IMG/VR virus record: IMGVR_UViG_3300042887_000572
Coordinates: 1 to 31,259 of that record
DNA: 31,259 nt
Direction: 5' to 3' (one strand)
Source: a virus
The translations under genes and the position numbers were made by a program. The notes beneath the pieces are model-generated. The model was given only the letters and a program-made list of their open reading frames with translations. It made no database searches and was not told the origin of the DNA. Position 1 is the first letter of the stretch. Each line of letters begins with the position of its first letter. Positions 6,359 to 15,812 of the stretch are shown here, in pieces.

Positions 6359-9300
6359 TTATTTCTTTCTTTGTTTCTCAATGGTGAACAACGCTTCGTT
6401 CTTGGAGCTTGCGCTTATAGTTGATATTGCTTTCCTATAAGTTTCTGGGTCGATGTCATTGAGAAATTTGTAATCAGTCAAAACTGTTTTCCTATTTTCT
6501 CTAGCATACGTCTCAGTTGCTGTTCTCCACTCCTCATCAGTTAATGGACTGCCTAATTTCTTATCGAACTCAGCGCGATTCAATGGTTGTGGCCCATCAC
6601 CATTCTTGAGAGTGATTTTAGTTAGCTTTTGCTCATCCTCTGTGCCTACAGAAACAACTGTTACTGGGATGCCGATTGACTTCTTGATCTTCTCTGAGAT
6701 TTGAACATCACCTAGCGGTTGACCAAAGGCATTGATTGCTGGCTTACCAAACATAGGGCCAACGATGGGGATGTTGTTTAATATCGCGCCTTCTTTGGTT
6801 CTTGTGTCTATCGGATCAGATAAAAAGTCCGAGAAGTTTTTGGTCGCGCCATAACCAACCACAGGAACGAATGGCATTAAAGAGAATGAGGCTTCTTGTG
6901 CTATCGCCGCGATTGGATCATCTGGGTATCTACGGAAGTCAATCAATCCTTGCATCAATCCAGTAGCAGGGCCGCGCCTAGCAGCGGTCAACGCGAATGA
7001 TCCAGCAATTTGACTAAGCGTTGAAAGTAACCCTGCGTTTTCCTGTGCATTTGTTAGATCGCTTTTCTTTATTTTTACTTTGTCTTGGTAACTTCTCACT
7101 TGCCAGTCATCAATAGCACCCAAGATTTCAATCATTGGCTTTAATGGCCCCGCTGCTTTTGAGTCAATAACATATCGCTTGTCACCTATAAATAATTCAA
7201 GTGACCCCGGATTGTGTTTCTTATTCCACTGGTTGTATGTCTCTGGGTCTTTCGATTTAACTGGGCCGAACCCTGTAAAAACAATTCTTACTGGCTTTTC
7301 TTCGTCATCATCGAATGACATTGAACGCAAAAAGAAAAGTGGAAGAAGAACCGCCGTGCCTACTAATTGTTCTACCAAACGCTTCCGTTGTTGGATTGCT
7401 GTTCCGTATGTAAGAGGATAATTGCCTTTGAAGATGTGACGATAAAGCGAAATTGGAGTATAACCATAAGCAACATTTGCTACTCGCGCTACAATCAAGG
7501 GGAACCCAAAGAATATTCTTTGAAAGATACGCATTACCTCACCCTTAGTTCCTTTTACACCAGCGATTGCTTGTGATGTTAATTCGTAAATTTTAAGAAA
7601 CGGATAAGATAATGTGCCTTCATCCTTTAATTCAACTTCTCCACTGAATTGTTCTTTGAATCTTGTCTTACCAATACGAGACAATGAATCGTTGATAGCA
7701 GAATCAACTATCTCAGCAGAGTTAAGGTTCAATCCAGACATGACCCTTGAAATTTCAGCTTTCATGCGCTCATTAGCGTAGATGATAGCATCATTCTTGC
7801 TGACCCCATCTGCCATCATGTTAGCAATGTCCATCTGCCTCGCTTGAGCTATCATTCTCAATGCGCCAAGCTGATCTTTCTTTGGAATCCTTGCCATGTT
7901 CATTGCTGAAATCATGTATTGATTCAAAGCATTCTGCTGTAGAAGAGAGAATGAAGCGTCATCGAGTGCCTTCAAAACTCTGGATGTTATTTCGGGATAA
8001 CCAAAAAGATATTTCTTAATAGCTTGTTTATACTGACCATTTTTCCACAAGTTATTAGCGTCATTGTTAAGACGCTTTAGTTTTCTGTCTTGAGTCTCAA
8101 GGTAATCAACCAATCTACCACTTCTGGTAATATCATTCTTGAATGAAAAAGCAAATTCCCTTCCAGCATTTATTAGAGATGAAATATAATTCCCCCATAT
8201 TTGCATGACTTGCGATGGGCTTGTTACATTTCGTGCGCTCGCAACCGCTGCATCCCATGCAGAAAATATGATAGGATCAATAACCTGTACTGTTGCAGTA
8301 GTAAATCTACCAAGTGCTTGACCAATATAGAACGCTGAAAGTGAATCACGAACCCTTTGTGGTAGGGCAACTTTATCAATGATCTTTTTAATTCCTTCAA
8401 GTGCTACTGCTCGTTCTGCATCAGTGATGGTTTCATCGTTGATCTTGGAATCAAATTCATTGAGAGCTTTAAGTTGATCTGATGTGAATCCCTTCCATCC
8501 CAGTGATTTGCCAAACTCCTTTGCAACATTGCTGCCGGGGTTTAAGACTTGGGCGCGGATGGCTTGAATCAAAGCTACGAATCCTTGATTTGATTCTGGC
8601 TTGATTCCTTTTAAAACTCTCTTAGCAATGGCTGCCGCCGCTTCCTCTTGAGCTTTAGCGAATCGTTTTTGGAGCGATATGTCCATTAACTTTGCAATGC
8701 GTTCTGCTTGCTCTTTAGTAAGCCCTGCGTTGCGGAGATAGTCGAACATCACACCATATCTCCAGTTTGGCTTCTGTTGTTCAGCTAGTGGAGTGTTCTT
8801 GATAGCATCAATTACGTTATTAAGCGCACCTTTTTCGACGGCATTCGTGATTGTCTGTAGGTTTTTGCTGATAGAATCCAACTCAATCTGTCTGCCAACA
8901 ATGTCTGTAAGAGTTAATGCGGTAGATTCATCTACTCCGAGAGCTTGTAACTCAGCAGCGAATGACTTCTTCCAGTTGTTCATTATTTCAGTCGCCGCTT
9001 TCGGATCAAACATGGGATTCAAGACGAGCTTCAGCGCATTCCTAACTGCATCTCTTACTGGATTAGCTATCTTCTCAGATGTCGGGAAGTTAGGAGTATC
9101 AGACTGAATCCTCGCCAGCTTATCAATCTCTCTCTCTGCTTGGTTGGCTTCTACCTTTTCTTTTACCTTAACAACCTTCTTCTCCATCTGCTTTTCTCGA
9201 ACCATAGATTCAAGATTGTTTGAAAGATATTCTCTGAATAAAGAGTAGTCTGCTGGGTTCTGCCCCTCAAATGTAACGCCAGCAATCTTTTTAATGATAG

Positions 9301-12300
9301 CAGATACAATCATATTCTGTCTGCTAGTTCCAACCGTAGGGTCGTTGTTCATTAACTCAGCGAGTCCGGCTAGGTTGGTCTTGCCTTCTTTAAGCTCATT
9401 GAAGATAAGTCTGCGTAGCATTGTGTCTCCAACAGGCATATCTAGTTGCCTAGACATTGCTTCATCCCATGCCAGTTCTATCTTATCATACTTCAGATTG
9501 ATGGCATCCTTAGCGTCTTCGTCCTCTGTGGATTCCAAGTCGCTTTGCCGTTTGCGTTCGATTTCCTGTCTGATCTTCTCATCAGCAGATTTTGTTTTAT
9601 CTTGTGAAAGTGGTTTCTCTCCAAGGATACTAGCTACTTGTTCGTAGATAGACATCTTGGTATTAGGAGGAGTTCCCTGTAGTCCAAGGGATATGAGTGC
9701 GTTTTTAACTATGCTACCAAGCTCTCTGTTCTGGGCATTATCAAGCTCACCTAATGGGCCGGGCTTATTCTCTTGATTAGAGAGAGTCTTCCAGAATCCC
9801 GTCTCAAGTCCATTAGCCGCGCCTTCAATCAGTTTGCTTCTGTAGTTAGTGAGACCACCTTGCAAGATGTTCTTTACACCCTGCTTGATTTTGTTTGCTG
9901 ATTCAATAAGGGATACATATTTAGTTTCGATTGTGCCTCCAAATAGCTTCTGTAACGCAAGCATAGCTGCAACCAATGGGTCTTTAATCTCTGGCTTAGT
10001 TGCTTTATCAATTTGGGTATTGATATTCTCTACAAGTTCAGTTCCGATCTTCTCTCCAACTTGAGTGAGTTCATCAAGGATTACTTCTTCCTCGTTTACT
10101 TTTGTTTCTGCTACAGCAGTAAGGATACTCTTAACCTTGTCAATCTGGTCTTGAGTTGGGGTAGTTGTGTCAAAGAATCTCTGCGCTGCCAGTTCTATGA
10201 ACCCAGCTTGCTCAGCCTCATTTGCTTGGATGATGTAACTTTTTAGACCTTGTAGGGAACCTAAGAATCTTCCTAGATCACTAGCGGTTTTTACGCTTGT
10301 TCCAACTAGGTTAAGGTCATTGTTGAGCAGATGATTCAACATCGAATTATCACCTTGCCCAGCTAACTTAATAGCATACTGAAACAACTCATTGCGAAGT
10401 TTAGCTGCGCCTACCGTTTGTTTGATAGATTCAAAAACTTTACGTTCTCCTTCAGTCGCATCTTCTGCTACATCCACCTCCTGCATGGTTTCGCGGGTCA
10501 GTTGATTGATAGCTTCAGCATTTTCTGCTGAGTTCGCATTAGTTGCTTGCAGTCGCTCAATTAGACCCCATGCTTTGTTGGTCACAGATTCAGATGGGGT
10601 AGAGTCACCATCGAATACTCTCTGTTTGATGATCTTTATCGTTTCCGATAATATCCCCTTCGGAGTATCCTTCTCTTGTCTGATAGCTAGGCCAACGATT
10701 GTTCCCTTATCTGTGTAGCGTTCTAGCTTACCATCATCTCCAATAGTTAATGCTCCAGCCTCGCCTTTTCCGGGCAAGTAACCCATCAGTTCATTCAACT
10801 TCGCTGGCGCACCACTCACCGATTGCCATACTTCCCCAAGGAACTCTCTCACAGCATCACCGAATTGCTGGATCATCTGTTTAGCCCACGCGCCAAACTC
10901 CATTCCAGCTTCATAAATGTTCTGCCCTGCTTGGATGAAGTCTTCTTTGGTGGGGATTAGAACGCCACCTTTTTCTCCGAGTTTTGGTTTGGTTATCGTT
11001 TTCGATACTGCGGGGGTGGCAGAAGGAGCAACTGCCGCTTCTTGCGCTGCGCTATTAAGCTCAAGTCTAACGAATGGAGCTTTTCTTGTTCTCTCTTCGC
11101 TTAATTCAAGACGAACCTTCTCAACTTCTTTTCTTGCGGAATCCCTAACAGATTTCGCTCCCTTTTCAGAACGAACATAATCTTGATAATTTGCCATCCG
11201 CTTATCACCTTGCTGCAATTTAGATTGTGCAATATTGTATGCTTCTTCAGCAGTGGATGCTTCAGATTCAACCCTTGCAAGTTTTCGATTTAAAAATTGA
11301 ACAGAAGTTGTTTGCTCAACAGCTTGTTTAACCTCTGGAGAATCAATGCTGTATTTACGAACAGGCGCAACCTCTGGCGCGGGAGCTTCTGCTGGTGCAG
11401 CTTGCTCGGTGACTGGTGTGGGAGTGATTGGCTCAACTAGCGCGGCCTCTGCGATGGTGGGTGCTGGCGTAATCGTTAGTCTTTGCGATACAAGAGAACT
11501 AAATCTATTGCCATATTCCTTTCGCTGCTCTGGTGTTAGTCTCGCAATTTTTTCTCGATTGGATAAGTTTTCGGATTCTTTACTATTGGGATCAATACCA
11601 AGTATGTCATCAAGAATTTGACTCTCTTCTCCTATTTGCTCGCCAGCACTTGTAAGTTCTTGAAGTCTATCTTTAGCTGCTTCGCGCTTTTCAAGCTCGC
11701 TCACAGCTTGCTCTCTTGTCTTTGGGGCTGGCGCAACCTCTACTGGTGGCGTGACTACTTGTTCTACTGGTGCGGGTGTTGCAGCTTGTGCGACTGCGAC
11801 AACTTCGGGTGCAGCTATCTGTTTGGCTAACTCAATCTGTTGCTTTTCTGCTTCGGTTAGTTCTACACCAGCACGTTTATTCAACTCCGCTTGCATAAGA
11901 ATCAAACGATTCTCGTCCTCTTGGATTTCTAGCTTGAGAGTCTGCGCGGCTGGGTCAGTTGCTTCTAGTACAGAGTAAACTTCTTTCTTGTTAACCAAGT
12001 TGCTTTGGATTGAGTTTATCGTTTCCGATAATCCCTTACCCGCCTCATCAGTAGGATCAATGGCAAGATTGGTTGCTTCTTTGTTAGCTTGGAGGTCGAT
12101 GTTGTCTGTAGCGATTTGAACTGGTGTCTTAGGCTTTGCCTCAAATGGAAGTCCAGCCAACTTAACAGCACCACCAGCCCCCATAAACAAGGCTTGAGTA
12201 GCTAGAGTAGCAGGAGCTACATCTTTAGCTGCTTGCATGATGCCACCCGGATATTCCGTTGGCGCACCCTTTGTCGTTCCCGTTTCAGCGTATTGCCTCG

Positions 12301-13177
12301 CTGCCATCTCTGGAGCGTACTGACCAAGAGCAGTGATAGTCTCTGTGCCTACTTCAGTTCCAGCACCACCGACAACTGCCGCAGATTTCTCCGCTATCTT
12401 ACGAGCTAATGTTTTCTCTACAGCTTGGGCAGACTCCCTAGCAAGTTGAGTGGCTGCTTGCTTTCCGAAACCGAATACAAACTTACCTACTCCAAGTGAC
12501 ACGGCATTACCTACCGCTTCTGGCCCAGCTTCCCACAATGCGCTTTCTTGTGATAGTGGAAGAAGAACTTTGTACGCTTCTGCTTTTTCCTCATCAGTAA
12601 GGGAAGTGCCTTTGTTCTCTTCAAGTTGCTTGAATGCTCGATACAAGTAGTCTGCACCCTGCATTCTGTATGAAACTACTCCAGAGGCAAGTCCAGCACC
12701 AGCAGCACCTCCCAATGGCCCAGCAGCGGCAGTTCCAGCGATTCCAGCAGGAATAGCAGCAGCCAGAGGAACTGCACTTGCAGACAGGGATGGTAACGCT
12801 TCTCTCAATGCTCCACTCATCATGCCTAGCTCCCCACTAGCTTTGCGATCTTCTAGTTCTTTTTGAATCTGCGCTTGGAATGCTAGATCAGCTTCAATGG
12901 CTTCACTCTTTTTAGGCATCGCAGTACCAGATACTAACTTCTGATATTGGGCTGGGATTCCAGTTGCTAATGCTTCTGGTATCCTTCCAATCACACCAAT
13001 GGCATCTTCCAAGTCCATTGCGGTGCTTTGCAAGAAGTCACCAGCCTTATCCATCGTGTTCGTAGCACCTTCTATTTTGGGAAGTGGAGCATTAAATTCT
13101 TCTTCACTTACTTCAATGAAATCCTTTCCTCCCCCAAGATATTCCTCTTCGGTGATTTCGATGAATTCTTTAGCCAT
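6359..13177 (-). CDS. Giant internal virion / DNA-ejection protein (2272 aa)
   Basis: This is the largest gene in the window and the last of the late operon. Position, size and composition match the large ejection protein of podoviruses (T7 gp16 position), though it is far longer than T7 gp16. It starts with a duplicated decapeptide, EFIEITEEEY (4-13) and DFIEVSEEEF (19-28). An alanine/glycine-rich hydrophobic stretch follows (about 126-170), then proline/alanine/glutamine-rich linkers (about 440-650), long helical regions, and hydrophobic segments near the C-terminus (IFQRIFFGFPLIVARVANVAYG and LVGTAVLLPLFFL). These could insert in the host envelope during ejection. I see no lysozyme or transglycosylase motif. 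It starts 3 bases after the stop of the upstream gene. Three palindrome copies (one imperfect) lie inside it. Large polyvalent-type phage proteins are an alternative class. Confidence 0.8.
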   Translation of the reverse strand: MAKEFIEITEEEYLGGGKDFIEVSEEEFNAPLPKIEGATNTMDKAGDFLQSTAMDLEDAIGVIGRIPEALATGIPAQYQKLVSGTAMPKKSEAIEADLAFQAQIQKELEDRKASGELGMMSGALREALPSLSASAVPLAAAIPAGIAGTAAAGPLGGAAGAGLASGVVSYRMQGADYLYRAFKQLEENKGTSLTDEEKAEAYKVLLPLSQESALWEAGPEAVGNAVSLGVGKFVFGFGKQAATQLARESAQAVEKTLARKIAEKSAAVVGGAGTEVGTETITALGQYAPEMAARQYAETGTTKGAPTEYPGGIMQAAKDVAPATLATQALFMGAGGAVKLAGLPFEAKPKTPVQIATDNIDLQANKEATNLAIDPTDEAGKGLSETINSIQSNLVNKKEVYSVLEATDPAAQTLKLEIQEDENRLILMQAELNKRAGVELTEAEKQQIELAKQIAAPEVVAVAQAATPAPVEQVVTPPVEVAPAPKTREQAVSELEKREAAKDRLQELTSAGEQIGEESQILDDILGIDPNSKESENLSNREKIARLTPEQRKEYGNRFSSLVSQRLTITPAPTIAEAALVEPITPTPVTEQAAPAEAPAPEVAPVRKYSIDSPEVKQAVEQTTSVQFLNRKLARVESEASTAEEAYNIAQSKLQQGDKRMANYQDYVRSEKGAKSVRDSARKEVEKVRLELSEERTRKAPFVRLELNSAAQEAAVAPSATPAVSKTITKPKLGEKGGVLIPTKEDFIQAGQNIYEAGMEFGAWAKQMIQQFGDAVREFLGEVWQSVSGAPAKLNELMGYLPGKGEAGALTIGDDGKLERYTDKGTIVGLAIRQEKDTPKGILSETIKIIKQRVFDGDSTPSESVTNKAWGLIERLQATNANSAENAEAINQLTRETMQEVDVAEDATEGERKVFESIKQTVGAAKLRNELFQYAIKLAGQGDNSMLNHLLNNDLNLVGTSVKTASDLGRFLGSLQGLKSYIIQANEAEQAGFIELAAQRFFDTTTPTQDQIDKVKSILTAVAETKVNEEEVILDELTQVGEKIGTELVENINTQIDKATKPEIKDPLVAAMLALQKLFGGTIETKYVSLIESANKIKQGVKNILQGGLTNYRSKLIEGAANGLETGFWKTLSNQENKPGPLGELDNAQNRELGSIVKNALISLGLQGTPPNTKMSIYEQVASILGEKPLSQDKTKSADEKIRQEIERKRQSDLESTEDEDAKDAINLKYDKIELAWDEAMSRQLDMPVGDTMLRRLIFNELKEGKTNLAGLAELMNNDPTVGTSRQNMIVSAIIKKIAGVTFEGQNPADYSLFREYLSNNLESMVREKQMEKKVVKVKEKVEANQAEREIDKLARIQSDTPNFPTSEKIANPVRDAVRNALKLVLNPMFDPKAATEIMNNWKKSFAAELQALGVDESTALTLTDIVGRQIELDSISKNLQTITNAVEKGALNNVIDAIKNTPLAEQQKPNWRYGVMFDYLRNAGLTKEQAERIAKLMDISLQKRFAKAQEEAAAAIAKRVLKGIKPESNQGFVALIQAIRAQVLNPGSNVAKEFGKSLGWKGFTSDQLKALNEFDSKINDETITDAERAVALEGIKKIIDKVALPQRVRDSLSAFYIGQALGRFTTATVQVIDPIIFSAWDAAVASARNVTSPSQVMQIWGNYISSLINAGREFAFSFKNDITRSGRLVDYLETQDRKLKRLNNDANNLWKNGQYKQAIKKYLFGYPEITSRVLKALDDASFSLLQQNALNQYMISAMNMARIPKKDQLGALRMIAQARQMDIANMMADGVSKNDAIIYANERMKAEISRVMSGLNLNSAEIVDSAINDSLSRIGKTRFKEQFSGEVELKDEGTLSYPFLKIYELTSQAIAGVKGTKGEVMRIFQRIFFGFPLIVARVANVAYGYTPISLYRHIFKGNYPLTYGTAIQQRKRLVEQLVGTAVLLPLFFLRSMSFDDDEEKPVRIVFTGFGPVKSKDPETYNQWNKKHNPGSLELFIGDKRYVIDSKAAGPLKPMIEILGAIDDWQVRSYQDKVKIKKSDLTNAQENAGLLSTLSQIAGSFALTAARRGPATGLMQGLIDFRRYPDDPIAAIAQEASFSLMPFVPVVGYGATKNFSDFLSDPIDTRTKEGAILNNIPIVGPMFGKPAINAFGQPLGDVQISEKIKKSIGIPVTVVSVGTEDEQKLTKITLKNGDGPQPLNRAEFDKKLGSPLTDEEWRTATETYARENRKTVLTDYKFLNDIDPETYRKAISTISASSKNEALFTIEKQRKK
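10636..10651. repeat. Dispersed palindrome copy 4 (in giant virion gene)
   Basis: TTATCGTTTCCGATAA has perfect arms. On the minus strand it encodes L-S-E-T-I. Confidence 0.8.
10993..11008. repeat. Dispersed palindrome copy 5 (imperfect)
   Basis: TTATCGTTTTCGATAC differs from the arm consensus at the last base only. It lies in the giant virion gene and is read as V-S-K-T-I-T. Confidence 0.5.
12016..12031. repeat. Dispersed palindrome copy 6 (in giant virion gene)
   Basis: TTATCGTTTCCGATAA is identical to the copy at 10636. It again encodes L-S-E-T-I, in a different part of the protein. Confidence 0.8.
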
Positions 13178-13179
13178 GA

Positions 13180-14622
13180 TTATTTAACGTAAACCTTTTG
13201 GCTTTGTTTATTCAAGTAATATCTTCCTTTTGCATCAGAAAGAACTTCAACTTTTATTTTGCCAGAAGTAGGTTGTGCTGCTGCTTCTGGCTTAGATTCT
13301 TGTTTCTTTATAGATGATCTGTTAATAACTGCTTTCGCACCCATTGTTTGCATGGCAGCAGTTTTTGTTTTTAATGTGTTAAGGTCTTTTGCTTCGTCTT
13401 TTGTTATCTCAATTGGAGGAAGATTTGATCCACGAATAGATGCTTGTATTACTTCTTGCATTCCTAAACTGTAATTACCAGTACTCCTTCTTTCCTCCAC
13501 TGTTGGAGGTCGCTTTACTGGTTGATATTGAATGGAGGCTACACCACCAGCTTCTTTAAGTAGATTACGCAATCTTGGGTTGGAGTCTACACTCACGGCT
13601 GCATCTCTAAAAGCATCGAACCATTCAGCAGATTTATTAGACTCATCTCCCAACTTATCTTCTTTACCAATTGTTGTACTAATTGATTTACCAATAGTCA
13701 CTCCCTTTTTAGCCCATTGAGAGAACTTTTCTGGAAGAATAAATCCAGTTACTCCGGGAAGAACAGATTGTAAAGATGGATCAGCAGGGACAAATTTTTG
13801 TCCTTTAGGAAGTTTGCTTACATGAGTAGTTAAATCTTTTTCATTACCAAATGATATAGATGTAGCTTCATCTTGTACATTTTGTTGATCTAATGGCATG
13901 GATGACCAGTCTTCAAATTTCTTTTGGAAACGCATCTCAAGTGGGCTTGGTTGATCTTGTGGTTTCTCTTGTTTAAATGCGAGGGGTGTTGCTACTTCTT
14001 GTTCTGGTAGAGGAACTTCAACTGCTGTTTTAAGATCACCTTGTGCAGCTAATTGATCTTCTTGAGCTTGCATTGACTGTTGCTGTGCAGTTCCTTGGTA
14101 TGGAGTCAATGTTGGCTGCTGTATTCTTTGCTGCTGTATTCTTTGCTGGTTTGCCAATATTGATTGACGAATTGGAAGCCCTCTAGCTCCAGCCGACATT
14201 GATTCGGCTACGCCTTGGTCAACCATTCCTTCTCCTGTTGTGTCAGGCGTTATTCCATTTTCTGCATTTAATCCAGATATAATATCATCTGCGGTGACTT
14301 GAGCTTCACCGCTACCACCATACCTAGACTTCATTACATTAATCTGCTGACTCTTAAAGTAATCATCAGAAGCAAACTGACCAGCCTTGAATGCCATCTG
14401 GCTAATGTTCTGGATCATTGGATTGTTAGGGTTCTCCATAGCTACTGCCATGATCTTGCTGAACCCTGCTCCGCTTCTGCCAGCATCAAAGTCTGTCATA
14501 GCAGATTGGAATGCTTGCTGTATTCCGGGCAGTGCATTATTGAATTGAGTTTGTTGGACATTCCTTTCAATCCCACCAGCAATCATTGCACCTAAATTAG
14601 CTAATTGATCTGATACTTCCAT
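13180..14622 (-). CDS. Internal virion protein, gp15-like position (480 aa)
   Basis: This lies between the small Gly/Ala-rich core protein and the giant ejection protein, which is the slot of the middle ejection-core protein in T7-like phages. The N-terminus (SDQLANLGAMIAGGIERNVQQTQFNNALPGIQQAFQSAMTDFDAGRSGAGF) is helical and glutamine-rich, typical of this class. A glutamine-rich segment follows (about 150-195) that includes a tandem QQRIQ QQRIQ. The C-terminus holds a short predicted beta segment (GKIKVEVLSDAKGRYYLNKQSQKVYVK). No enzymatic motif was seen. The role as an internal or ejection protein is inferred from gene order and composition. Confidence 0.65.
   Translation of the reverse strand: MEVSDQLANLGAMIAGGIERNVQQTQFNNALPGIQQAFQSAMTDFDAGRSGAGFSKIMAVAMENPNNPMIQNISQMAFKAGQFASDDYFKSQQINVMKSRYGGSGEAQVTADDIISGLNAENGITPDTTGEGMVDQGVAESMSAGARGLPIRQSILANQQRIQQQRIQQPTLTPYQGTAQQQSMQAQEDQLAAQGDLKTAVEVPLPEQEVATPLAFKQEKPQDQPSPLEMRFQKKFEDWSSMPLDQQNVQDEATSISFGNEKDLTTHVSKLPKGQKFVPADPSLQSVLPGVTGFILPEKFSQWAKKGVTIGKSISTTIGKEDKLGDESNKSAEWFDAFRDAAVSVDSNPRLRNLLKEAGGVASIQYQPVKRPPTVEERRSTGNYSLGMQEVIQASIRGSNLPPIEITKDEAKDLNTLKTKTAAMQTMGAKAVINRSSIKKQESKPEAAAQPTSGKIKVEVLSDAKGRYYLNKQSQKVYVK
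14115..14144. repeat. 15-bp tandem duplication
   Basis: The unit GCTGCTGTATTCTTT occurs twice head to tail. On the minus strand it encodes repeated QQRIQ in the glutamine-rich part of the 480-aa protein. It is probably a recent slippage duplication. Confidence 0.85.
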
Positions 14623-14646
14623 GATATTATAGTCCGTAAATTGATG

Positions 14647-15459
14647 TTAACGCACTCCGTAAAGTGATTGTAGGAGCGATGAATAAGATGGTACTGCTGC
14701 TCCAGCAGCCAATCCACTTCCAACTCTTCCAGCACCAATGTTAAATAGTGTTCCAGCAACCCCAGACCCCATTGTTCCTGCGGCTCCTGCTGTAGCTGCT
14801 GTTCCTGCTGTTCCAAGACCCAATGCCGCCGCTCCTGATGCTAGTCCACCAAATAATGCTGGCGCAAGAACTGGTGCTGCTGCGATTGTTGCTAATCCTG
14901 TTACAGCACCCATAATATTCTTTTGTTGGGTAGCTACTGCCTTTTGGTATGTAGCTTCATCTTGAGCCGCCGCCGCTGATTTAGATTCACCATATCTTTG
15001 TGATGGCCCAGCAAATTGAGCGGCCTCAAATGGATCATAAGCAAATGCGTCAGCGAGTTGTTGCCATCCTGCGGCGGTACTAATACCTTTCTCTTGGAGT
15101 TGCTGAGATTGTAACCCAAATTGTCTTGGAACCATACCCTGCGCCATCTGGAATCCACCAACCCTACCCGCCGTTGCTGGATTAAATCCTGCTCCACCAT
15201 ACTCTGCAATGCTTCGCATGGTTTGTTCTTGTACATCTTTAGGGAGTTCTCCGCGCATCCATGCTGCTGTAATGTCACTGGCTTGCTGGCGTTGGGCGGT
15301 AGCCCCCGGCATGACTCTCTCAATCTCTGCTAACCTAGCTGCGGTAGCTTTGTTTGCCGCTTGTTCATATTGAGGTAAATCTTGAAGCAATGCAACTCCG
15401 GGACGCTCTACAAATTGTGCTGTGTCTTGCTTCTTGGGTTTACTAAACATTCCTCCCAT
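14647..15459 (-). CDS. Internal virion protein, gp14-like (270 aa)
   Basis: The protein starts MGGMFSKPKKQDTAQF. It has a helical, glutamine-rich middle (ARLAEIERVMPGATAQRQQ, FQMAQGMVPRQFGLQSQQLQ) and a glycine/alanine-rich hydrophobic segment (about 184-240, MGAVTGLATIAAAPVLAPALFGGLASGAAALGLGTAG). This combination is characteristic of small podoviral core proteins that insert in the outer membrane during ejection (T7 gp14). It is followed directly by the two larger core-protein genes. No sequence-level match to gp14 itself is claimed. Confidence 0.65.
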   Translation of the reverse strand: MGGMFSKPKKQDTAQFVERPGVALLQDLPQYEQAANKATAARLAEIERVMPGATAQRQQASDITAAWMRGELPKDVQEQTMRSIAEYGGAGFNPATAGRVGGFQMAQGMVPRQFGLQSQQLQEKGISTAAGWQQLADAFAYDPFEAAQFAGPSQRYGESKSAAAAQDEATYQKAVATQQKNIMGAVTGLATIAAAPVLAPALFGGLASGAAALGLGTAGTAATAGAAGTMGSGVAGTLFNIGAGRVGSGLAAGAAVPSYSSLLQSLYGVR

Positions 15460-15461
15460 AA

Positions 15462-15812
15462 TTATAACCCTACCTTTCTTGCTAGTTTATCCCAGTTATA
15501 GGAATGCAGTTTGTTAATTCCATCTCTACACCAGAGAACCCATTCACGTTTAGTTGGAAGTACACGCATGACCTCTTTAATCGGAGTCATCTTATCGGAA
15601 CTTGCGGCAAGCTCGATAAACCATGCGTTAGGGTGTAGTGTAAACATATCCAAATCTTTTTCTTCAGTATTATAGTGAACTTCTGTTGCTAGAATAAATA
15701 GTTTCTTTGTTATAAAAACAAGCCCAAATTCTTTGTGCCAGTCGATTCTTTCTTGTAAAGATTCATCTCCATATTGTAATTGCCATTTGTTTGCGATCTC
15801 ATATGCAGTCAT
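15462..15812 (-). CDS. Conserved-type phage protein between adaptor and core genes (116 aa)
   Basis: The ATG overlaps the stop of the adaptor-like gene (TAATG), so translation is probably coupled. It contains TAYEIANKWQLQYG at the N-terminus and LHPNAWFIELAASSDKMTPIKEVMRVLPTKREWVLWCRDGINKLHSY in the C-terminal half. Small proteins with a PNAWFI...LPxKxxWVxWxR pattern occur beside core-protein genes of environmental podoviruses. The slot is that of T7 gp13 (internal virion protein A). I cannot assign a fold with confidence. Confidence 0.6.
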   Translation of the reverse strand: MTAYEIANKWQLQYGDESLQERIDWHKEFGLVFITKKLFILATEVHYNTEEKDLDMFTLHPNAWFIELAASSDKMTPIKEVMRVLPTKREWVLWCRDGINKLHSYNWDKLARKVGL

